The translations under genes and the position numbers were made by a program. Of a stretch of 64,000 nucleotides of DNA, positions 1-13,354 are shown piece after piece; the stretch's first letter is position 1; each line of letters begins with the position of its first letter. The DNA is from Anoplolepis gracilipes (lineage: Eukaryota; Arthropoda; Insecta; Hymenoptera; Formicidae), in contig NC_132980.1 in assembly GCF_047496725.1 (NCBI RefSeq), positions 11,610,572 through 11,674,571 on the forward strand. Reading direction: 5' to 3'. Under the pieces are notes generated by a model. That model was given only the letters and a program-made list of their open reading frames with translations. It was not told where the DNA came from and did no database searches.

Positions 1-3000
1 GAGTCGCACGCCAAGCACCAGCGCCTTGTATGAGCAGATCAGGGCGACCACAAGTAGACCACCTCGTTACACATACAGCGCCGAGAATATTCACGCAGCC
101 GTCAATCAGGTATCCCGTGTAATCACTTGACACGGTTCTGTAATCAGTCGTTAATTTTGTCGAATAGTTTAATAAATCTTGTTTGATTATTTTTCAACTT
201 ATTTATATTTCATTAGTATCCATGTGAATAAAATTAAATAAAATTTCAGTAGTAAATATAAAGTAACAAACCTTTCCAAAGTGAAAAATCACTTTATATA
301 TAATTTATATTTTTAAGAAAAATATTAAAAATAAAGATTCATTTATTATCTATCATCCTGGTTCGTGTAGGGTGAATATGGCAGTTATGGTGGGTATAGA
401 CCGCTCTCGAGCACGCTCGATCGCCTGTCGACAAGATCGGCGTCGGCCCAACAGGTCAATCTCGCAAATCTCAGAGCGTCAACGGCAATTAGCTCGACGT
501 GTCATCGCGGTACAACGAATCCAAGGCCAGCCTCGGTAGCATCGAGCGCGCGCTCGTCGCTCGTGGCCCAGAAATCGTCGTTAACGAGCTCCGTGAGTCA
601 ACGGGCGACATCGGTCAGGAGAATTAGAAATCTGTTGGATCTTGAGTCTACGAGGAGCATACCTACCCCAACGCCTACCAGAACTCAGGGTCAAATACTG
701 CTAGATATTAATCCTGCAGGTGAAATTATTCAGTCTATTGTATTTGTACTATTTTCCTCTCGAGAAGAAGCAAAAGTACTGAAAATTTATTCTCTTTCGC
801 AGAGTTCCTCAAGTATAAGATAGAGAAGCCGCCGACTGTGGGCACTCCGAGCTCAACGAGCTCCCTTTTGAGTTCACTCGGGGAGACAACTGGTGGCGAT
901 TTCGCGAGCGGAGTCAGCGGATTATTATCGGTCCATCTTTTAGCGGGACGCGGGCTTCGAACGACTACGACCTCATCGGCTGCCACTACACCTTCCACTC
1001 CTTCCGGTCAACCAAATTTAGGTGCGTTAGATGAGATAATTTTATGCTCGCGCATATTTTTCATCGAAAGTCGACAATATTTTACTCTTTTACATTTGTT
1101 TCATGTTTATTTCATACACTCGAGTAACGTAATATAATTGCTAATTTCAATATAAAAATTTTACATTATATTGTTTTGATATTATCTATATTATACAATG
1201 TTATAAATAATTTTATTTCAATAAATCCATTATATTTGGCAAAAATAATTACAGCTAGTTGTGGCTTGAGAGACTTGTACTGCGTACTGGAATGCGACAG
1301 GGTGCACAAAGCTCGAACAGTAGTACGAACCGGCGATTTAATGTTCGACTGGGACGAGACCTTCGAGCTGGACCTCGTAGGCAACAGGCAGCTGGATCTG
1401 CTCGTTTACTCTTGGGATCCGCAGTACAGGCATAAACTCTGCTACAAGGGATCGGTGCATTTAGCGAGTTTGCTGAAAGAGTCACCGGAGCATCAGCTAG
1501 CTGTCAAAGTCGAACCACGTGGCACAATCTATTTAAAACTGCGATACACCGACGCTCAACAAACTTTTCGTCGAAGAGGTCTACCAGTCATATCCTTAGC
1601 TACAAGAGTCGCGCCTCTTTTTGGGGTTGATCTGGATACAGTAGTAAGTTTCCTGTCTTTTACAATGGTAAATTTTCAATGTTTACTCGTAAATATGTAA
1701 ATTTTTAAAAATAATATATATGTATATGTAACATTTTTTTTTTTTTTTACGATTGAAATAGTTTGAAAATTCGAAAGTATTATTTTGTAAAAAACTTATA
1801 CATATATATATATAATTTTTTTAAAAATAATTATAGGTAAGTCGAGAAACTAAGACTGGCGGAGTTCCCGGTGGAGTTTCCACGGCTTTGGCGATGGGAG
1901 TGCCGAACATTCCGATTATCGTATGGCGTTGCGTCGAGGAGGTGGAGAGAAGAGGGCTCGATATCATCGGTGAGTATCAAACGATCGCAAAAATCTTGCG
2001 ACAAGAATTGTCATGTTATTTCGTGTAACAGGTTTGTATAGACTTTGCGGTTCGGCGACCAAGAAGAGGATACTTAGAGAAGCTTTCGAAAGGAATGCAC
2101 GATCCGTAAATCTGTCGCCCGACAACGTACCGGATATCAATGTCATCACTGGTAATACGCCATATATATATTAAATATGTTTCGAAAATGAGCGAGACTG
2201 ACGCTAATCTGTGACTGCAACGTTATTTTCAGGCGTTCTGAAAGATTATTTACGAGAACTTCCGGAACCTCTCTTCACGAAGTGCCTCTACCAAATGATG
2301 GTCGATGCACTAGCCGTCTGTTTGCCAGACGACCCACAGGGCAATGCTAAGCTTATGTTCAGTATACTAGATTGTCTGCCTAAAGTCAATAGAGTACGTA
2401 TCGAAAATTGTATAATTTATACGTGATTCACTTTTAAATGCATTTATTACGACAGAGAAATGAGAAAATAAATATAACAAAATTTTTATTTATTGAAATT
2501 ATCAATTTTTCTAATTATCTAATTATCCGCATGTTATTTGATTGACAATAGTGCACATTGATTTACTTGCTGGATCATCTGGCGATGGTGGTATCGCAGT
2601 GCAATAAAATGTCACCAGCAAGTCTTGCCGTTTGCTTCGGCCCAGTATTGATGTTACATTCAGATGAAAATGGACCCCCGCTAGATTTCCAACAACCGAT
2701 AGCCGTACTGAAATATTTGCTGGAGATTTGGCCAGTCAAGTCAGGTAATGTACTTGTTTTTAATATATCTCTCTCTAAAAAAAAAGCTTTACTTTCTCGC
2801 GAATTTAAGCTAATTATTTTCATGCATTTTCCACGCGATTTAATTTTTGACTTTTTGAAAGGTTGCGCAAAAAAAAAAAAAAAAAAAAAAAATTATGCGT
2901 AGCGACGTGCATTAAAAAGAAAACGTCAGCTAAAAGCCGAGTAATCAGTAGCTAATTTCACAGACAGTTCGGAAGACTTCTTCAGTCGGTTCAACACTTC

Positions 3001-5338
3001 CTCGAGTTATGCCAGCAGTCGAGCGCAGCAGCAGTCAGCAGCATCTGCAACAGGCGCAACAGTTGGTGCAGCAACAGCTACAGGTGCAACTACAGGGAAC
3101 ATTGGGACGCACAGGGCTGCCTTGGCAGCAGCCACCCTCACTTCATCATCAACCCCCCCAAACTACGGTAGCCGCAGTCCTCGGGCCCTCCATTCGTCCT
3201 CCACCACCGGTCAAACCTCGACAGGTGAGTGCGTCATTTTTCGTGCACACCTCTCGCACGATTCGAGTTTGATTTATTATCAAGAGAATATTAACCCTAA
3301 ACAGTACGAGCAGGGTCTGATCTTCTCGATTGCAAACTATTTTATTTTTTTATTGTAAATTATAATTATTATAACTTAACCTTTTTATAAAAATTTAAAT
3401 AAATTTAGATAAAGGAAATACAGAGCAACAAAGTTTTCAAGAATGTAAATAAATTATATCTGTATGGCAAATAAATATTTATTATTATTATTAAATATAA
3501 TATATCGGGTCAAAGAGACAGAGAAAGAGAGTATCAACCTTCAACATTTTTACGTAAGTAATAGATTTTACACTGTTTAGGGTTAAAAATTGATTTTTCT
3601 AGTGTCCGTAAATTATATATTTGCGTAAATCTTTTCTCGTGCAATCAAAAAAACTTTGGAACTAGAAAAATCGATCTAGAACGTGTCTATCAGATATTCT
3701 GAATGTGTATTCTCAGTTTCCTTTATTCTCGCTTTTCTTCGTGTTCTATGCATATTGAAACGTTGTGAATAGCATGCTCGTAGGCAAAGTACTGATTCTA
3801 TTTCTTCTTAGTTCGCTTCGCAGACCTCAATCGTGCGATGCGCTTCTACGAAATCGAATCTATGCCATTTAGTGATTATTCATTCGCCTTGCTTATGTAT
3901 ACATCAAATGTTTCTCATTCACGATAAGATTTCAATCAGAGAGAGAACTTTATTATTATTATTTGCAACAAACTCGCGAGCATTTTGGTACGTAGTGTTT
4001 TGAAATGTAATTTGGAAGATTGTGTATCATTTTCCAATCAATAACTCAAATTACTCTCGGAGATAATTTTAAAGAGATTATTTAAATTATTATAATTGAG
4101 AAAAATTATGAAACATATTTTTAAAAGTTCATCTTAAAATATAAATATATATATATATATAATTAAAAAAAATATATATATACAATTAAATAATAATTTT
4201 TACAAATTTCTCACACAAAGAAAGATGTACTGTTGAAAAAATTATTTTTGATCGAAAGAGATTAATCTCCGTGCTCCGAAAATCACTGCGAGCCAAAATG
4301 ATTTACGATTGCCATTCATTATCATTACCATTAATCATCATCAGAATCTCATATATCTCGCGATTTAAGTTGAACAGATTTATCATGTATATGTATATAT
4401 TTTACATATATCATTTACGTGAAATGCCTTCGTGCATGTCTCGATGTCATTTCTGTATCTTTCATATTCATATACCTACATATTAGGTCAAATATGATTT
4501 TCGTTTTTGTGTATATAGTTTCGACGTCATTCCTATTATAATAACAATTTACGTTGTCTTCTTTATCTTTTTTCGTTTGGGCACGTATTCTTCAGAGCAA
4601 GCGCAAATTGCCGGCTCTACCAAACCGCTGACAGCACAGAGACGCCGCTTCTTGCACAGGTATTATCGTTATTATCATTTTCATTATCATGTACATCCGC
4701 TACTTTAGTTCGTTGTCACATGCATGGCCCGATTCAGATATCAGAGAAACGTATTCATCATTCATGTAACTCTCATTCTACCTTCACGCCATCACGTTTT
4801 ATACAATCTAAATGTTACTGACATATACCGAATATTGTAAATACTTGTTTATAATACTTGTTATTAATGTAGCACATATATTTCTACGTATGTTCACAAT
4901 TGCATTTTATTTCCACGACTCTCTGGTATCCGCGAAATTATGCAGAATCGATTTAAAAATAGCATTTTGCCTAATAATAATAAAGAATTTCTGAGAGTAC
5001 ATGTTACAATAGATTTTATTCACAACATAAATAAATTAAATAATTAATACTTTAAAGTACAAATTTTATGCATTGTGTTAAGTTTAAGATTGGAAACTAT
5101 ATCTCCGTAATCTGTATATCAGAGACTATTTACAGCGATTCGCAAAATTGATCAAATGTTTTGGAAAAAATTTCAAAAAAATTTGCAAAAATTATTTATA
5201 TACATATAGTATTATTTTATACATATATATTATAATGTATGTATGTGTTATTTGAATCTCTTTTTCTAATAGTATATAAATTATACAAATTTGTCTTTAC
5301 ACGTCTCATTTTTCGTTTTGCCACAATTTTAGAATAAT

Positions 5339-5371
<33 letters not shown>

Positions 5372-5825
5372 AAACTTGGAGTTTGATCAATTTCGCATAT
5401 AGTACAGCCGGAATTCCGGCGTCGTGCGCGACTAACCGACGCACCTTGACGGTGGGTCCATTTTGTACGTGCAGGTGATAGTCTCGTCTCCCGGTTCACC
5501 TAGTAGCGAGGAATCAGAGGCCTCGCCGGAGCCGATTAACAAGAGCCTCTTGGGCAATTTAGGATATGAAAAGAGCGACGAGACGACGACGACGACAACG
5601 ACGACGTCGAGCGCGTCGGGCGGAATTAATATCGGCGTCGGCGTCGGCGTCGGCGTCGGTGTCGGCGTCGGCGTCGGCGCCGGCGTCGAACAGATAACAC
5701 CGACGAGCAGCGTCGACACCGAAGAAGGTAATCCCCACCATCCCGAAGAGGGCGAGAAGGGCGTCGAAGGTGATGTCGAGGCGAGCGACGACGATCGGCA
5801 TCAGCACATACCTAAAACGCATTAA
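1..5825 (+). CDS. RhoGAP100F: Syd-1/RhoGAP100F-type Rho GTPase-activating protein (3' part, C2 + RhoGAP domains)
   Basis: Partial gene; the N-terminal part lies left of the window. Exons that join in frame: 2-109, 371-719, 803-1021, 1255-1643, 1837-1969, 2032-2151, 2233-2393, 2552-2744, 2964-3224, 4596-4659 and 5504-5825, giving 772 visible residues. Order: Ser/Thr-rich linker (1-195), C2 domain (about 197-330, beginning SGLLSVHLLAGRGLR), RhoGAP domain (about 380-555), then a low-complexity Ser/Ala/Thr tail. The RhoGAP part has the arginine-finger context GLYRLCGSATKK, the KDYLRELPEPL motif, and CFGPV where many family members have FGPN. Family knowledge: syd-1 (worm), RhoGAP100F (fly) and SYDE1/2 (vertebrates) organise presynaptic active zones and act on Rho-type GTPases; the fly and worm proteins also carry a PDZ domain, which would be upstream here. 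The last exon ends in poly-Thr, a Val-Gly repeat and an acidic C-terminus. The first base of the last exon is the least certain border, because a second acceptor lies 29 bases upstream. Confidence 0.9.
3225..4595 (+). other. Intron 9 of the RhoGAP gene
   Basis: Intron of 1371 bases between the Ser/Ala/Thr-rich exon and the short exon at 4596-4659. It starts with GTGAGT and ends in TTCTTCAG. It is AT-rich with a short TA run near 4145-4160. I saw no additional exon with clean borders in it. Confidence 0.7.
4660..5503 (+). other. Intron 10 of the RhoGAP gene with a 3' poly(A) tract
   Basis: Intron of 844 bases. It holds a run of about 26 A at 5341-5366 close to its 3' end, and two usable acceptors, CAG at 5472-5474 and TAG at 5501-5503. 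Only the second keeps the reading frame from the preceding exon, which ends after the second base of a codon. Confidence 0.6.
5580..5690 (+). repeat. Coding microsatellites: (ACG)n poly-Thr and (GGCGTC)n Val-Gly repeats
   Basis: Two simple repeats lie inside the last RhoGAP exon. The first, about 5581-5609, codes for eight threonines. The second, about 5634-5690, is a hexanucleotide GGCGTC run coding for roughly eight Gly-Val pairs. The reading frame is kept because the units are multiples of three. Such tracts usually vary in length between individuals and species. Confidence 0.9.
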
Positions 5826-7050
5826 TCGGCGCTATCACGCGGGCGATGAACACAGTGAGTAACGAAGAGGCTGACGAGAGGAGATGACTTTTCGCGAATG
5901 AACGTATATTGAAATTTGAGGACTGCTTCGTGACTTTGTGTACCAGGTTAAAGGATAAATCGATCGGTTCAGAAAATTAAATGAAACGGAATTGTACAGG
6001 AAATAGAGATTACTCGTTAATTTCATAAGATCCTCCTGTAAATGTTCTCGGATTAATCATTTAGTTTTATAGATACGAGATGAGAAACAGGTCAAAGTGA
6101 GTAAGTCTTGCACGCGAGTCTTCTCAGTCTGTGTTGCACGGTGCTAATACTCGAATGTTGATTCGTAAGAATCTTTGTTATACGTTTCGATCGAAAGCTA
6201 TCGCAATTAATTGATTTTAGTCAATTGTGTTGGGCATAGTTGCTTGCGAGAAGGATTTGTTAAAGTTAAAAAGGAAAAGGGAACAAAAAAAAAAAAAGAG
6301 AGAAAAAAAGAGAGATGGAGATGAGAAAATTGTTCGATTAATTTAACCAGATTATAACTGAAGAATTATTATATAGCGAAATTAAAACTAGCGATGTACT
6401 AAATATTATTACTTTGAATGTTACGCCTCATTTTCTAATAAAAATTGAGTTTCGTATATAAAGAAATAAAATAAGCGAGTTATATAGTTGTATATATAAT
6501 GACGTGCGATAGTATTACCGAAATCAAGCTATCAAACAGATGCGAGAGTGTCACTGTTAATTATCATAGAAAGGCAGATCAGAGAAACATTCGTTCTGCC
6601 AGAGGCAACAATAGCCCGGATCGAAATGATAAAACAACAGTTCCGTAACAAGTTGAAGAGGATATTCGCCATGTTAGAAAGTCGCTACTGCGAAAGCAAT
6701 TCCAACAACCGAACACGTTCAGTCCTCTATACGTTATGGAAGTTTCTCCGAGTTATGACCTTTCGAGTCATGATCTCTCGACACAGATTAGAATGCAAAA
6801 AAAATGCATCGCATACACCTTGCCCTCGATGCTCTTTTCCGTTACATAAAGATGAGAAAGGAAAAAAAAAAAAACAGGTGGAAGAGAGAAAGAGGTAGAA
6901 ACAAGGTTGTCCCCTCCGCAGATCGTCATCGTCGGCATCTCACTATCATCAACATGACACACATTGATAACACACACAGGACTTAAGCGAGCGAGCCGGT
7001 CAACGAGAATGCGCACGTGGGATACTTAATAATCAGTTTATATGCGAATA

Positions 7051-7053
<3 letters not shown>

Positions 7054-7097
<44 letters not shown>
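7054..7097. repeat. (TA)n microsatellite
   Basis: Uninterrupted alternating TA of about 44 bases in the region downstream of the RhoGAP stop codon. Confidence 0.95.
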
Positions 7098-7102
<5 letters not shown>

Positions 7103-8125
7103 TATATATACATATGTAGACTAGTCACGATATTACGTGTGCTTTTGATAAAAAACTATTACTTGTAGTGTTAGCTAGCTCTCGTATACAGAAACAAAAA
7201 GATACATGAACAAACAAATCGACAAACAAACAAATAAACAAACAACTAAACTAGACGATATACATAATATACATATAAAGATGTTATATATACTTTGGGG
7301 AAGAAAGAAAGATGCGAAGACACGACGGTGTTTCAACATGTCGACAATAGGACACGTAGAAATCGTTTGGACATGTTTTGCATCAAGGATATAGTGTCGG
7401 GCAATCAACCGACTATTGTATCAATCACCGGTCGATTGATTGTCCGAGATTGGATCGTGATTGAAAACATAATTTGAGAAAGAAGTTATCACAAGGGAAA
7501 CTGACCGAAAATGATAATAATTACGAGTAAACAAAGAAATGCTACGATTAATTAACTATACTTTTAAAAAGAAAACGTAAAAACGAGTAAAAAATAGCCA
7601 GTATTATTATACGTCTAAAGCTGTAAAATGATGATCGCGCGTAAGAAAGAGTGTGAGAATGAAAGAGAGAGAGAGAGAGAGAGAGAGATATGCGAATAGT
7701 GTAATATAAAAATAAACAAACGATTAAAGAAGAAGAGACAAAGGAAAATGGAGGGTTAAACGTAGATACCCAAATGTCGCCCTTGTTTAGAACAGTTGGG
7801 CGACGATGTAATACGCACTACGAATTCGGAACAAAGCCACGAGCGGATCGCGACTTCCTATCATCGCCATAATTATCACTGTAACGCATCATCCTCATTA
7901 ACGTCGCTCGATCTCACACTCGTGGTTTGGTTTCGCAAACATAAAAAAGATGCACTGTAATCTGTATAAACACGCACGTATAAATAGATATATAAATACA
8001 CATCTGTACTCTCTTCTTTTCGCACAGTTAGTGTTACCGGCGCGGAATATTTAAGGAGGGAGGAAAAGTAGCCGCAAAGTTAAGACTAATTGTATAGTTG
8101 AGTGTAATGTGTATATATACATATT

Positions 8126-8130
<5 letters not shown>

Positions 8131-8163
<33 letters not shown>
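8131..8163. repeat. (TA)n microsatellite
   Basis: Alternating TA of about 33 bases, preceded by shorter imperfect TA runs. Confidence 0.95.
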
Positions 8164-8166
<3 letters not shown>

Positions 8167-8908
8167 TTGCTGTAATCCCCAAGTTATATCCAGCCCCAGA
8201 CTGTGTGACTGTCGTTCGATGTGCATACGCGAGAGAATGTTGGATACCGAATTATCCTCTTTTTTTTTTTTTTCTTTTCAAGACAATCGAAAAAAATTAA
8301 GTTCTCTCGACTCTACGTAGAAGTAGAATCCGCAAACAAGTCTATTCAGTTCATTTTTTTTCTTTGTTCGTCCCAAATATATAAATCAAAAGTCTTGTCG
8401 ATTAATGTTGACGTTACATTTTCACGATAAATTATCTTTTAAGAAAGCAGAGATAATAAATAATAAAATATATATTTATAAATAAATTTGAATATATTTA
8501 AGTATATATAATTCTTTGTAAAATCAATTTTGCATGTGCTGCATGTGCTGCATTTTGCAACTTTTCAATGCCGCAACTATTTATACGGCATCGAATTCTA
8601 CAATTATAGAGAGAGATTGTGTTATAAAATTTTGTTATTCCGACACAATTATTTGTATTACAACATAGCGATATTATTCTTTGTTTGTTGTTGTATATAT
8701 GTCAATTATATTCTTAAATTAAATTAATTCGTCAGACTGAGACGTCACGTAGTTCCTATCATTTCTACTTGTTCGTAGAGAAATTGAATAATTATATTAA
8801 ATAAAACAAACGCGAATTGTCGTTTGTCTATTGTGGGGAAGATTTTTTTTCTTAACGTTCTAGAAAAAATATATAATATGAATTATATGAATTATTTTAT
8901 TAATAGCC

Positions 8909-8940
8909 GAGAGAGAGAGAGAGAGAGGGGGGGGGGGGAG
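8909..8940 (+). repeat. (GA)n run followed by poly-G
   Basis: A GA dinucleotide run passes directly into about ten G, followed by further AG-rich sequence. It is purine-only on the plus strand. Confidence 0.9.
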
Positions 8941-9285
8941 AAAGAGAGAGACAGAAAGACAGATAGTATCTACATGTAATTTTTAATTTGCATTATTTGC
9001 ACTTGAAACTTTATATATTCTGAAACGGATTTACTAATTAATATATCAAGAAAAGAGAGACAGACGAAAAAAAAAAAAAAAAAACACAAAACGGTATCCA
9101 GTATTTCTCCTGATCCTGATTCTATTAATAAATCAATGCCGCGAAGAAAGTGAGAGAAAGGAAGAATGTACGTGCATATATGTGTGTATGAGTAGGAACA
9201 AGATTAACTTAACTATTATACGTGAAAGCACACTGCCGCAATTTTATATAATTGACTGTTGTTATACCTATACTTACGTATATAT

Positions 9286-9289
<4 letters not shown>

Positions 9290-9364
<75 letters not shown>
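9290..9364. repeat. Compound (TA)n-(CA)3-(TA)n microsatellite
   Basis: Two long TA runs are separated by a short CACACA interruption. On the plus strand this produces an open frame rich in Ile and Tyr that is only a by-product of the repeat. Confidence 0.95.
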
Positions 9365-9528
9365 CTATATATTATTAACCGAGACTTATTGTTAGCAAGC
9401 CGCGATATGTGTCGATCGCGAGGAAGTCCAAGATATGGTCAGTGAGTTAGTTCAAGTTAGTTTCTTCCGCTGAAAAAAAGTGCGGGTCCTTCGTCCGAAA
9501 TCGTAAATTAAAATCCTTTAACGTCAGC

Positions 9529-9538
9529 GAGAAAGAGA

Positions 9539-9599
<61 letters not shown>
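9529..9599 (+). repeat. (GA)n microsatellite, about 70 bases
   Basis: GAAA-interrupted and then pure GA repeats. This is one of several purine-only tracts on the plus strand of the region after the RhoGAP stop codon. Confidence 0.95.
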
Positions 9600-9604
<5 letters not shown>

Positions 9605-10343
9605 GTTACATTTAAATCCCTATTAAACGTTTAAGCACCTATTAAACAATTATTACGCATTTGGGAGATTTTAAAATCGCACATTTCTATTATATACAAA
9701 ATGTAGGTATCTAAATATTAGATATCTAAATACATCTAGCAATATTCCTATTTTTGGATCTTGCAGGACATTTGCGTATTTAAGAACGTCCAAGTATATA
9801 TTTGAGAATATCCAGAAATATTTAAAAATCATTATTGGATATTTAACAAACTTGTATTGGATATCAATTATAAAATCTTCACGAATATATATATGCAACT
9901 TTCCGCATCGTCAGTTTCTCTTTTTTGACGAGAAGAAAATGTGGCAAGCGCAGTAGTTGTTCGAAGGATCGGCAAAATAGTGGAAGCTCGTTAAAGAATA
10001 TTATTCATTGGGATCGTCGTGCATCCCGTATATTCCGCAATAAACGATATTGTAATAATTTTATCTCTATTTTCGTGCGCCATAAACTGGATATTACGTG
10101 AGGTCCTTCGAGAGTCCTCTCGTATCGCTTGCGAAGGATAATCCCTTTGATCGAATCGAGTTCAAATGGAGCAGAAGTAGCCTACAAATGCAGTAATTTT
10201 TTTGTGCTCTCGACTTTTCAACAATTTAGCCTCACATTTTTTTTTCTTTCTTTATATCTCCTCCCTCGCGATACCAAAAGACGGCAGAAAGAAAATAAAA
10301 AGTATTCCAATCGTGCATTATTGATTGGCGCAAGGTCAGCAGA

Positions 10344-10374
<31 letters not shown>

Positions 10375-13318
10375 GATATAAGAACATTTGAAAGAATCGG
10401 ATTAGATGGATGGAAAATTTGGAAAAATATGAGTCACATCAAAATTTGCGAGAACAGAAAAAAGTTAGCTAAATATGCTCGAGAGCCACATTAGAAATTT
10501 ATCAGGAATTTGCTTATAATTATAATTGCGTAATAATGATGAAAATATCGAAAATTAATAACTACATGAGAGAAAAAAGTATCGGGCAGTAAACAAACAA
10601 TAAGAGGCGTAATATCGATATACAAAATATAATTTTTTAACTGACATTACCTGATTCTCTCATGCAATCATATTTCATTTTAATCGAGTAATTACTATTA
10701 TTGTGAGGGAATTCGCGTTAAACAGATTCATATGCTTGTATTCTTGATTTAGATTTTATCTCGACTGAATGGTCTTTATTGAGTCATTCATATAAAGCGG
10801 TTTGGTAAATCTTTTTATTTGCGCTAAACTAATAATTTATAATAAAAATAACATAATGTTTCTATGGATAATTGAAAAACTTCTTAGATTTTTATATATA
10901 TCTTTTTAAAATTAAAACCTTCCAAAACGTCTTAATTAAATCTTATAGAAATAAAAATAATAATAATTGTTTTCATCACTTTGTTTCAATTTCTATGATC
11001 AATTAATATACTTATTTATTCGCGGCAATAAATTAAAAAAAAAAAAAAAAACTATATTGATTACATGTTTACACAAAAATTTTTGACCAAACAAATCAAT
11101 TTATAACTATAAAAAACGGCTACGAGAGCGCACAAATTTCACATGTTTTTAAGCTTAATAATATATCAACGCTATTGCGTAATTTATTTGTATATTATAT
11201 TATCGCATGCAACATTTATACCGAAATCGTGAATACAAGTTTTATGGATCATCGAATCTTAGCACTAACATATAAATATATATACGATGGACCACGTTTG
11301 TCATACTGAAACGTTTCTAAAAAAAGAGATAGGGAAAGAGAAAGAAAGAAAAACTAAAAATTTTTCCATGATTTTTCTATAAGTTAGAAGCAGAACATAG
11401 CAGGGCGCATCGGTTTTTCTTCCGCGCTCCGACAGCATAAATTTCGTACGTAAATGAACCATATATAATTATCCAACTTTCTACAATTAATACTTATATA
11501 CTATATATATAGTTTTAGCTATTTCCCTCGGATCTTTACGAGATTGACAGCATCCACATCAGCGATCGATCCTTCGTAAAAGACTATTTATCAATCACCT
11601 ATGATTGAAAATAAATTGAATTGTCTTAGATATTTTATTGGCAAAGCGTTAATGTCCGTAAAAGTTTCATCAAGAAAAAAATGTAGACAAATTGATGAGA
11701 AGAAATTAATTAAATCAGTATGTACATATACGAATGGCTCGATCGCGAATGCGGTTGAATTTAGCTGATGAGGAAAAAAATATTTTGCAATGACCATTAT
11801 ATCATGTATTCTTCGTTTAAGATAATGACAATGATATCGTCGAGGAATCCCATGTATCATTTAAGATGCAAGGACGATCGGATTCTGATGAGAAAAACTC
11901 AAGTCGGTGCCTCCGATTTTTTAATACTACAAGGCGGGTCGACAGGACATGGCGCTTAAAGAAGAAAAAACAAAAAAAAAAAAAAAAAAAAAAAAAAAAC
12001 AAATCTCGAAATAATTTTCAGCTCAGCTTGGCTACGATTTACGTTGCTCTTCCTACGTCTTTATTCCGGATACCAGACGATTCGCGAATAATCTTTTCCG
12101 AAAACACGCGGAAGAGTCGAATTCCTCGAGTCACCGATCGCGACACGACATGTGTGCAGAGTGTTGGTATGTAAATAGTCACCGGAAAAAACAAAACAGA
12201 GATTAATAATGTACTGTCATTCCTTTTGGTGCTCAATGACCCTGAACAGATAATAATAGCTGATAGTCGGTATGTTAAACAGAATATATAAGCGTAGTCA
12301 TTCCGTCTCACCGTTGACGCGATCACGATCAATCTAATGTGAAAGATTTCGATAGTGAAAACGCTGTATCTGTCGTATAGCTGTGCTTTTTATCGCTTCA
12401 TTGTTAAATATAAAATTTTCAAAATTATTAACAGTTATTACCGTTTGAAAAAGTGTAGATTTTTATAATTAAATAATTCCATCATCGTCTGAAGTTAGCT
12501 TTTGCGGAAAAAATTAATATTATTTCTTATTTTCTATAATTAACGAATTTACATTTTAACATTAAGAGTACTACGCAGTTTAGTATCTAAAATTGTGTAA
12601 AATTCAAATTTTTCTAATTAAAATTCCAGAAATTCCATTATAGTTATAATTTAACAGTTGATATAAAAGAATATCGTTTTCACCACATCGTGTGAAATTT
12701 CTCTCGAGTTCGAATTAAAATTCAGAAAAGCTAAGATTCTTCAGAGAGAAGAATTTTCGAGCAACGAGATGCGCTGTACATAATATGATGAAAAAGAGTT
12801 AATAATAATTTAAATAATTGTAAAACGCGCTACTCTATCGGGAGAGTTTCGAATGCAAGGGGGATTAAAATCATATTAAATGAGGAAAATCGAGGAGGGA
12901 GACGGAGACGCTGCTTGTAAATAATGAATTACGTTTTATTTATCATGTAAACAAGACTGCATGTGAATCACGCAACACGTTTTAAGGAGGAAGCGGGGGA
13001 CACGCACAAGCACATACACATTCACGCATAAACATACACGTCATGTCAAACATGGTCACATGTATACATGTATTTTCGAAACCGTAGCTTTTCTCGTGTA
13101 TTTATCGAAATATGTATATCATTCGAAATCGCTCTGAACACATATCCCACCCAGAATATTATCTTAAACAAATACGTGCGAGTTGTAGATAATTGTGAAT
13201 AATATCGTGGAAAATGATTAAACGCTGCTTTGAATGAATAATTATGAAAGCGTTAATAATGTTTAAAGTTTTTTTTTTTTTTTTCAGTCAGTATATACAA
13301 TTCATGAGATACCATAAC

Positions 13319-13320
<2 letters not shown>

Positions 13321-13349
<29 letters not shown>
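13321..13349. repeat. Poly(T) tract of about 29 bases
   Basis: Homopolymer run; a shorter T run lies at about 13270-13284. No neighbouring retrotransposon body was recognised. Confidence 0.9.

Positions 13350-13354
<5 letters not shown>

Noticed and set aside
3009..3272. Glutamine-rich open frame overlapping a RhoGAP exon
   Set aside because: The spliced reading frame of the exon at 2964-3224 is Ser/Ala/Thr-rich. The Gln-rich frame is a shifted reading of the same CAG-like repeats and does not join to the neighbouring exons.
9182..9445. Open frame with Ile-Tyr repeats
   Set aside because: It is a by-product of the (TA)n microsatellite.
10345..10372. Poly(A) tract as a sign of a retroposed gene copy
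   Set aside because: No open frame, no target duplication and no processed-gene sequence precede it. Similar A or T tracts are scattered over the whole window.
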